Both the position numbers and the translations under genes were made by a program. The notes under the pieces are model-generated. The model was not told the origin of the DNA. It did not search any database and worked only from the letters and a program-made list of their open reading frames with translations. DNA of 24,895 nucleotides, from positions 1 to 24,895 of the IMG/VR virus record IMGVR_UViG_3300014711_000007, one strand, 5' to 3'. Below, piece after piece: positions 19,197 to 24,895 of this stretch. Source of the stretch: a virus. Position 1 is the stretch's first letter. Every line of letters begins with the position of its first letter.

Positions 19197-20477
19197 TCAG
19201 GTGGCCGAGTTTTGGAAGGCCTTGACAGCGCCGCCCACGTCGATCAGGTTGCCGCCTTGGCGGTTGAACGCCACGAAGCCCACTTGGCCTTTGAGCGTGT
19301 AAGCGCTGTCGGTCATGCGGAAAAGGGTCAGGTCCATCACTTCGCGGATGGTGTAGGACTTGAAGTCACCGAACAGCACCGACTTGGCGTTGGCAGCCAT
19401 CTGGGGCATTTCTTGCGAGATGTAAATGGGGCGGCCCATCAGGCGGTCAGGTGCGCCGCCGGGGTTGCCTTGCTCGTAGCCGGGCACAAAGACGGGGCGG
19501 CCTTGGGTGTCCTTGATCTTGCGCAGTGCTTTGAGCGACTGGTCGTGCAGCATGTAACCCGCACCGGCGCGTGCGCGGTAGATCGGGTCCACGCTGTGTT
19601 CCAGATCCACCAAGTCGTCGTAGGTGATGCTGGTGGCAGTGCCTGTAGCGCCGGTTTTACCCACACTGGCGGCGGTGACGATGCCGCGTGGCTGGCTGGA
19701 GCCTGTGCCGGTGGTGAAGTGCTTGGCCGTGATGCGGCCCAGGCGCGTGGCCAACAGGCTGCGAATGTAGGCGTCCAGGTCGAACATGCTGTCTTGGATC
19801 AGCTCAAACGGCAGCGCGATGGACTTGGACGAGTACTTGAACACATCCAAAGTCAGGTTGGCAAATGTGGTTTCGAGCCCAGTGACGGGTGCGTTTTGGC
19901 CGACGATTTCGCCCTCTTCGGTGGTGGCGTCTGCAGTGGGGAACTGCATTTGTGCGCCAGTGCCGGTGGGCATGACGGTGGCCACAGAGCGAATGCCGCC
20001 AAAGGCCTTGAGCGCTTCCGTCAGTTGGCGGTAGTACTCAGTGGCCACGGTGAAGCCGCCTTCAGAGCCGGTGGTGGTGGACATGGCCGCACGAATCTCA
20101 GGCGTGACACGGGCGTTCAGGCGTTGCAGGTCTTCTTGCGCCATGGCGCTGAAGCCGCCACGGAAGTAGGCACGCAGGGCGCGGCTTTCTTCGGTGTTGC
20201 CGTGCTTGCCAGCGTTGCGGGTGAAGGCGTTGCGGTCTTCGTCGCTCACTGCGCCGTTGATGCCGTTCGTGCCGTTGGCAGCGCCCAGGCCGATGGCGGC
20301 CATGGCGTCGTTGTGGCGCTTGATTTCGCCGTCGATGTTGCCGATTTCGGCCATGGCGGTGTCGTACTGGGCCTGGTGTTCAGGCTTCCATTCGGGGGTT
20401 TTGTCCTTGTCAACCAGGTTGGCGAGGTTTTGGGCGAGGGCGTCGCGGCGCTCGCGCAGTGCGTGGATGCCTTTCAT
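19197..20477 (-). CDS. Major capsid protein, HK97 fold, 426 aa
   Basis: The N-terminal delta domain (about residues 1-70, MKGIHALRERRDALAQNLAN onward) is a helical scaffold segment that the prohead protease would remove. The HK97 core follows, with FRGGFSAMAQEDLQRLNARV, then the mature-type TPEIRAAMSTTTGSEGGFTV, VATEYYRQLTEALKAFGGIR, the E-loop (about 175-215, ATTEEGEIVGQNAPVTGLET) and the P- and A-domain parts including DSMFDLDAYIRSLLATRLGR and GTGSSQPRGIV. The start at 20477 has AAAGGAAA upstream; a frame extending to 20528 passes through a terminator and is rejected. Terminator hairpins flank the gene on both sides, and the ClpP-like protease gene precedes it. Confidence 0.95.
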   Translation of the reverse strand: MKGIHALRERRDALAQNLANLVDKDKTPEWKPEHQAQYDTAMAEIGNIDGEIKRHNDAMAAIGLGAANGTNGINGAVSDEDRNAFTRNAGKHGNTEESRALRAYFRGGFSAMAQEDLQRLNARVTPEIRAAMSTTTGSEGGFTVATEYYRQLTEALKAFGGIRSVATVMPTGTGAQMQFPTADATTEEGEIVGQNAPVTGLETTFANLTLDVFKYSSKSIALPFELIQDSMFDLDAYIRSLLATRLGRITAKHFTTGTGSSQPRGIVTAASVGKTGATGTATSITYDDLVDLEHSVDPIYRARAGAGYMLHDQSLKALRKIKDTQGRPVFVPGYEQGNPGGAPDRLMGRPIYISQEMPQMAANAKSVLFGDFKSYTIREVMDLTLFRMTDSAYTLKGQVGFVAFNRQGGNLIDVGGAVKAFQNSAT

Positions 20478-20501
20478 GGCGTTTCCTTTCTTTCGGGGGT
20501 C

Positions 20502-20535
20502 AAAAAAAAGCCGCTGGGCGTGATGCACAGCGGCT
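20502..20535 (-). terminator. Intrinsic terminator just upstream of the capsid gene
   Basis: On the - strand AGCCGCTG (20535-20528) pairs with CAGCGGCT (20516-20509) and is followed by eight T residues (20509-20502, the first in the stem). It lies after the protease gene and only 25 bases before the capsid start, leaving no room for a separate promoter. Confidence 0.8.
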
Positions 20536-20597
20536 GGGGGATTGCCTTGGACGCGCGAGCGCTTCAGGCGGGATGCGGGGAAATGGGTGGCGCTGGG

Positions 20598-21374
20598 TCA
20601 GGCCGGGATGAGTGCCTTGAGAACGGCGCGGCGCATGGCTTCGCGGTCGGGCTGGGCTGCGGTGCTGTTTTGTGCCGGTTTTGCCGGGGTTTGTTCCGTT
20701 TTGGCGGGGTTTGCCGGTTTGGGGGCGTTTTTGAAGGCGCTGGTGTCCCAATTGGTGGGCTTGGCGGCGCTGTTGCTGGCGGTCTCGCCCGAGTCCACGG
20801 CGCTGGCAAAGCCCAGCTCCACAGCGCGGTCGGCTTCGATCCAGGTCTCAGCAGCCATCCAGGCTGCAATGTCTTCGGCGCTTTGGCCGCTGCGCGTGGC
20901 GTAGGTCTTGACCAAGCTGCCGTCGATCTGGTCGAGCAGGTCGGCTTCTTTGCGCAGGTCGTCAGCGTTACCCCACATGCCAGTCCAGGCTTTGTGGATC
21001 ATCAGGAAGCTGCCGGGGGCCATGCGGATCTCGTCCGCCGCCATGATCAGGAAGCTGGCCGCGCTGGCCGCCAAGCCATCCACGTGGGCGATCACTTTGC
21101 TGGTGTGCTGGCGAATGGCCTGCTCCATGGCGCGGGCTGCAAACACACTGCCACCGGGCGAGTTGACGCGCAGATGGATGGTGGGCGCGGTGATCTCGTT
21201 GAGCGCCTTCACAAAAGCCTGTGGGCTCACGCCGCCCCACCACTCAGCCTCATCGTCGGTGCTGACGATCATGTCGTACAGGTAGATGGTGGCCTCTTCG
21301 GCGTCGGTCTTGGCTTCGATCTTGAAGCTGCCTCGGGCCTTGTTGCTGGCCAGCATTTTGAGCATCGGGTTCAT
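20598..21374 (-). CDS. ClpP-like (S14) prohead protease, 258 aa
   Basis: A ClpP-fold serine protease that would cleave the capsid delta domain during head maturation. The oxyanion-loop motif RVNSPGGSV lies at about residues 69-77. The catalytic serine is S104 in HVDGLAASAASFLI, the histidine is H127 in FLMIHKAW, and an aspartate near D148 or D151 (LLDQIDGS) completes the triad. The N-terminal beta part (FKIEAKTDAEEATIYLYDMI) is usual for phage members. The C-terminal 65 residues are Ala/Pro/Lys-rich linker (KPANPAKTEQTPAKPAQN), so the enzyme has a disordered tail, perhaps removed or used in scaffolding. Its start overlaps the portal stop as ATGA. Confidence 0.95.
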   Translation of the reverse strand: MNPMLKMLASNKARGSFKIEAKTDAEEATIYLYDMIVSTDDEAEWWGGVSPQAFVKALNEITAPTIHLRVNSPGGSVFAARAMEQAIRQHTSKVIAHVDGLAASAASFLIMAADEIRMAPGSFLMIHKAWTGMWGNADDLRKEADLLDQIDGSLVKTYATRSGQSAEDIAAWMAAETWIEADRAVELGFASAVDSGETASNSAAKPTNWDTSAFKNAPKPANPAKTEQTPAKPAQNSTAAQPDREAMRRAVLKALIPA

Positions 21375-22669
21375 GCGGTTCCTTGAGGTGGTGTGGGGGC
21401 GGCTGCAGTGGCGTGCACCAGCTGGTCGCCGCCGTCAATGGGGGGCAGGTTCTTGATCTTGCGCACCTCGTTCACGGTCATCCAGCCTGCAGCGCCGGGG
21501 CCGCCAATGGCTTTGCTGAAGTAACCTGCTTGCGCGGCGGCATCGCCTTCGAGCAGGCTGTCGCGGTTGTGCTCGCCGTAGACCTGCCGGTTTTTGGGCC
21601 AGACTTTGCGGTTGATTTCTTGCGACATCGCGTCCAGGTAGCGGCCCACGGTGTAGCGCACAAAGCCAATCGACATTTGTTCCACACCGCTGCCCCAGCT
21701 GGTGGTTTTTTCGGTGTGGCCAATCATGTGCGGCGGCACGCCAAAGATGCGGGCGATGTCTTCGACTTGAAATTTTCGGGTGCTGAGCAACTGGGCGTCT
21801 TCGGCGCTCATGGTCAGCTGTTTCACGTCCAGGCCACCCGTGAGCACGGCGGGCAAGTGGGCGTTGCCCGGGCCGCTGTGTCGTTGCGACCAGGTGGCCC
21901 GCAAGGTTTCCACCTGCTCTTTGTTCAGGCTGCCCGGCGTGGTGAGGGCAAAGTCGGCGCGGGCACCGTTGCTGAAAAAGGCCCCGGCATACTGGTCGGC
22001 AGCAATGGCAATGCCTGCAGACCCGCGCAAGGCGGCGCGCAAAGGCGTCAAGCTGGTCAGGCCATCAAAGCCCACACCCGGGAAGTGCAACATGTCGGCC
22101 GGGTCCACGTAGCGCACGGCACCCGTGGCCCGGTCCACCACGGCATAAGGGTCGGTGGGCTTGCCGCGGCTGCCTTTGTCCACCAAAGCGGGCAACAGGG
22201 GTTCAAAGCCGATGATGTTATTGGTGTAAGGGCTGGCGCGGTGGATTTGCCAAAAGCCGTCCCCGCGCAGGGCCACCGACTGGGCTGCAAACTGCCAAGC
22301 GGCTGCAGCGGTCCAGCCGTCAAACGGCGATTCGTTGAACAACCACCACAGGTCGCTGTCGTAGCGCTCCCGGCCATCGGTGGTGCGCATGAAAAGGTGA
22401 AACGGCATCGATGCAATGGCCCCGCCGATCAGGCCCACGCACGAATACACAGCCGACACGGCCATGGCCGATTGCTCGGTCACATGCACACCCGCCGTCG
22501 GGCCCAGGCTGCCCGTCAAGATGCCAAACAGGTCAGTGCCCAGCGTGATGCTGCTCGCAGCGGTAGAGGCTTGCACCTTGCCCGCCTGCCGCTGCGCCAC
22601 CCAATCATTGAGGATGACGCTGCCCGGCTGGCTGACACGCTCGGCGTTGTACCAGGTTGTTGCAGTCAT
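21371..22669 (-). CDS. Portal protein, HK97 family, 432 aa
   Basis: The protein forms the dodecameric ring for DNA entry and exit. Family blocks are visible: AVYSCVGLIGGAIASMPFHL (about 72-91), the VALRGDGFWQIHR stretch, the DMLHFPGVGFDGLTSLTPLR segment, AGAFFSNGARADFALTTPGS and KFQVEDIARIFGVPPHMIGH, ending with a Pro/Thr-rich tail (AAAPTPPQGTA). The ATG at 22669 overlaps the TerL stop (TTATGA), and its stop overlaps the protease start. Length is normal for the family, and order TerS-TerL-portal-protease-capsid is standard for HK97-type heads. Confidence 0.95.
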   Translation of the reverse strand: MTATTWYNAERVSQPGSVILNDWVAQRQAGKVQASTAASSITLGTDLFGILTGSLGPTAGVHVTEQSAMAVSAVYSCVGLIGGAIASMPFHLFMRTTDGRERYDSDLWWLFNESPFDGWTAAAAWQFAAQSVALRGDGFWQIHRASPYTNNIIGFEPLLPALVDKGSRGKPTDPYAVVDRATGAVRYVDPADMLHFPGVGFDGLTSLTPLRAALRGSAGIAIAADQYAGAFFSNGARADFALTTPGSLNKEQVETLRATWSQRHSGPGNAHLPAVLTGGLDVKQLTMSAEDAQLLSTRKFQVEDIARIFGVPPHMIGHTEKTTSWGSGVEQMSIGFVRYTVGRYLDAMSQEINRKVWPKNRQVYGEHNRDSLLEGDAAAQAGYFSKAIGGPGAAGWMTVNEVRKIKNLPPIDGGDQLVHATAAAPTPPQGTA

Positions 22670-24384
22670 AAAATGATGATTTCCGGGGTATGTTCTTCTT
22701 CCACAGCACCGATTGAGCTGCCCACAGCCATCACAGCCGCGACCATCAGGTCAATGCGGCCGGTGGCCTTTTCTTTGCTCAGCTTGCGGTTTTCCGCGTC
22801 GTCTTGCACGGCCACTGCGTTCGCTGCGCACCATGTAAACACCGGGTTGCCCGGGTGCACCACTTGGCCATTCAGCAGAGCGGTTTCAAATGCTTCCAGC
22901 GCAGGACTCATGTCTTTGTAGCCCTGGCCAAACGGCACCATGTTGGGCAGCTCGATCTGGTAGTCGGCAGCCAGCGCCTTGAAGTCTTCGATGCGCCATC
23001 GGTCAAAGCCAACGGACTGGATGTCAAACATGCTGGCCACTTCGGCCAATCGCTTGATCACGGCCAGCTTGCTGATTGCCCGTCCCGGTGTGGTTTCCAG
23101 GTAGCCCGCCGACTTCCATGCCAAATACGGCACACGGTCTTTGTCTTCCTTGCGGTCCAGATCATCTTCAGGAAGCCAGGCAAAGGGCACCAAGTGCCAC
23201 GGCTCCCCGTCTGTGAGCGGCTCGACATACAGCACCAAGCCGGTCAAGTCGGTCGTGCTCGACAAGTCAAGCCCGGCATAAGCCTTGCGGCCTTGCAGCG
23301 ACTGCCACTCAAACTCACGCTGAGCGCCCAGCCACACATCCGAAGAAATCCATGGGTTTGATGCGTCTGTCCACTGGCAAAAGTTCAGGCGGCGAACCAC
23401 CGACTCTTTGGCAGGCATGCCCCGGGCCTCGGTCACCTGCTCTCGCAGGTACTTCATGCCCGGCAAGTTCGCGCCCTGCAGCGAGGGGTTGACCTTGTAC
23501 CAGCACTTTTCGTCATGGAACGGGTCCTCACCCGGGTCCGTGGCGCACACGTAGCCAAAAAAGCTGTCATCTTGCAGCATGCCTGAGCACACCTTGGCGG
23601 CGTAATCGTGGTATTGCCAGCCGGGCCCGGTTCGGTTCGCGCCAGAGTTGGTGATCATGAAGATCAGCGCTTGGCGTCGGCTCTTGGTGCCCGCCCGCTG
23701 CATCTCAATCACGTTGTTCTTGGGGTGCTCGTGCACCTCGTCAATCAGACTCATGTGCGGGCGCGGCCCGGACTGGCCTTCGTCGGCGCTGATCGGCCTG
23801 AAGAAGCTGCCTTTGTCCAGATAGCCCAAATTCCACACGTTCTCGCCGGTGCCGCTGGCTTTCAGCCGCGTCTTGAGCGCTGGCGACTGCTGCCACATGG
23901 CCACCGCATCGCGGAACAGCACCATGGCCTGATCTCGCTTGGTCGCTGCGGCGTAGATCTCGGCCCGAGGTTCGTTGTCGGCTACCAGGCCATACATGCC
24001 AATGCCTGCTGCAAGCGGGCTTTTTCCTGAACCTTTTGCCGTCTCAATGAAGGCCACCCGAAAGCGCCGCCACCCGTCCGAAGTCTTCCAGCCAAACAAC
24101 GAGCCCACAACGAACTGTTGCCAGTCCAGCAGCTCAAAAGGCAAGCCCTCAAACTCGCCGCCGTTGAGGACCAGCACATCGCGGAAGAACCCAATGGCCC
24201 TTTGCGCAGCCTCAGCGTCAAAGTACAAGCCGCGCTCAGCGCCAGTCTCCAAATCATTCAGGTGCCGGGTGCACGCATCGCGCACATGTGGCCCTGCGAT
24301 CTTCTTGCCGCTGGCCACCGCCTTGGCATAGGCCGAAACGGGGTCAGTGGAAGTACGCCTCCGACTTGTCTTTGGTTTTGCCAT
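22666..24384 (-). CDS. Terminase large subunit, 572 aa
   Basis: The ATPase-nuclease that drives DNA packaging. The N-terminal ATPase contains the Walker A variant AKGSGKS (about 116-122), the Walker B SLIDEVHEH (D215, E216), and a coupling motif near FMITNSGANRTGP. The C-terminal RNase H-like nuclease shows D373 in YAGLDLSSTTDLTG, a second acidic site in VGFDRWRIEDF and a third in GRIDLMVAAVMA. This belongs to the group paired with P27-type small subunits. The start is uncertain: ATG at 24384 is used, but a GTG at 24402 would add six residues and has GGAG 13 bases upstream. The 3' end of the TerS gene overlaps it by 41 bases. Confidence 0.95.
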   Translation of the reverse strand: MAKPKTSRRRTSTDPVSAYAKAVASGKKIAGPHVRDACTRHLNDLETGAERGLYFDAEAAQRAIGFFRDVLVLNGGEFEGLPFELLDWQQFVVGSLFGWKTSDGWRRFRVAFIETAKGSGKSPLAAGIGMYGLVADNEPRAEIYAAATKRDQAMVLFRDAVAMWQQSPALKTRLKASGTGENVWNLGYLDKGSFFRPISADEGQSGPRPHMSLIDEVHEHPKNNVIEMQRAGTKSRRQALIFMITNSGANRTGPGWQYHDYAAKVCSGMLQDDSFFGYVCATDPGEDPFHDEKCWYKVNPSLQGANLPGMKYLREQVTEARGMPAKESVVRRLNFCQWTDASNPWISSDVWLGAQREFEWQSLQGRKAYAGLDLSSTTDLTGLVLYVEPLTDGEPWHLVPFAWLPEDDLDRKEDKDRVPYLAWKSAGYLETTPGRAISKLAVIKRLAEVASMFDIQSVGFDRWRIEDFKALAADYQIELPNMVPFGQGYKDMSPALEAFETALLNGQVVHPGNPVFTWCAANAVAVQDDAENRKLSKEKATGRIDLMVAAVMAVGSSIGAVEEEHTPEIIIL

Positions 24385-24847
24385 GGCTTGGGAAAAGTTC
24401 ACTCTGTGGGTTCAACTCCACACGCGTCCGGTCTTGCGGGGTGCCGCCAAATTTGCTCAGCCACACCGCCATTTGTTTGCTGCTCATGCTCTTGACCATG
24501 GCCCATGGGTTCAAGTGTTCGCCTGCGGACACAGGCTGGCCAGTCTCTTCGTCCACGACCATCTTGGCCTTCACGTCGTCCTCGCCCGTCTTGGCCACAG
24601 CGCGCCGGTAATCGGCAGCTGCTTGGCACAGCGCGGCAAAAGCCATCACATCAATCTCGGTCAGAAGACGGGCCTTGCGAAACTTTGGGGCCTCTTGCAG
24701 CCACACTACACGCGCCCCATCGCTCAGCCAGTCGGGCGGCGTCAGGTCGGCTAGGTAATCCGGGTCGGGCTCTTTGGTCTTGGTGCTGCGCTTGCCAGGA
24801 TTCCCCATGATCTCCTTGATCGCAGTCGGTGTTTTTGGTCTTGCCAT
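24344..24847 (-). CDS. Terminase small subunit, P27 family, 167 aa
   Basis: The opening (MARPKTPTAIKEIMGNPGKR) and the following TPPDWLSDGARVVWLQEAPK, LTEIDVMAFAALCQAAADYR and AVWLSKFGGTPQDRTRVEL match the P27-type small terminase. These proteins recognise the packaging site and start DNA translocation by TerL. GAGGGG lies eight bases before the ATG at 24847. It is the first structural gene of the block; the packaging site would normally lie upstream, beyond the right edge. The sequence from 24848 to the edge is A+T richer and holds no gene. Confidence 0.9.
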   Translation of the reverse strand: MARPKTPTAIKEIMGNPGKRSTKTKEPDPDYLADLTPPDWLSDGARVVWLQEAPKFRKARLLTEIDVMAFAALCQAAADYRRAVAKTGEDDVKAKMVVDEETGQPVSAGEHLNPWAMVKSMSSKQMAVWLSKFGGTPQDRTRVELNPQSELFPSHGKTKDKSEAYFH

Positions 24848-24895
24848 GGGTGTAAACCCCTCAAATTAGGTTGACCCCTCCCCCCTATCCATTTC

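Noticed and set aside
19212-22921. 724- and 512-codon + strand frames opposite capsid, protease and portal
   Set aside because: The opposite strand encodes well-recognised head proteins throughout, and the + strand products are compositional artefacts.

Overview
The window is almost entirely the genome of a temperate, tailed, siphophage-like virus of the HK97 head type. High G+C (roughly 60% or more by eye), heavy third-position G/C, a KorA/TrfB-family regulator and a GH19 endolysin suggest a betaproteobacterial host in Burkholderiales, plausibly Comamonadaceae. That host call is inference from style and composition; no host gene, tRNA or rRNA is visible.

Layout. (1) Positions 1-1129, + strand: the tail end of an early/accessory operon holding a truncated unknown protein, a 45-residue membrane peptide, a small HTH protein (candidate excisionase) and an ASCH-like protein. 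(2) Positions 1087-2103, - strand: a tyrosine integrase that converges on, and overlaps, the ASCH-like gene. (3) Positions 2104-2412: a gene-free stretch with direct repeats, dyads and two terminator-like hairpins, the best candidate for attP and integrase arm sites. (4) Positions 2413-2900, - strand: a two-gene operon with a small KorA/TrfB-like repressor; its promoter has a perfect 14-bp palindrome between -35 and -10. (5) Positions 2952-5255, - strand: lysis cassette (o-spanin embedded in i-spanin, GH19 endolysin, two small membrane proteins as holin/antiholin candidates) plus a lipoprotein. (6) Positions 5263-14181, - strand: tail module, comprising tail tube, G/GT tail chaperone pair made by a -1 frameshift, a 1420-residue tape measure, and a short set of tip/fibre proteins. 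(7) Positions 14298-24847, - strand: head module with TerS, TerL, portal, ClpP-like protease, capsid, connector, head closure, gp10-like and tail terminator proteins, interrupted by accessory genes including a papain-like hydrolase and a LamG-domain protein.

The late genes read right to left as one long operon with many ATGA-type stop/start overlaps. Intrinsic terminators sit inside it, just upstream and downstream of the capsid gene and just upstream of the tail tube gene, with too little room for new promoters. Late transcription must therefore read through them, by antitermination or leakiness, or the hairpins act as RNA stabilisers.

The most notable items are: a tail-chaperone T reading frame with no start codon of its own, reached through GGGAAAC; the KorA-like operon with its embedded operator; the uninterrupted lysis-attP-integrase-early junction, which would be split in a normal integrated prophage; and the capsid-flanking terminators. 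I see no CRISPR array, insertion sequence, tRNA or retroelement.
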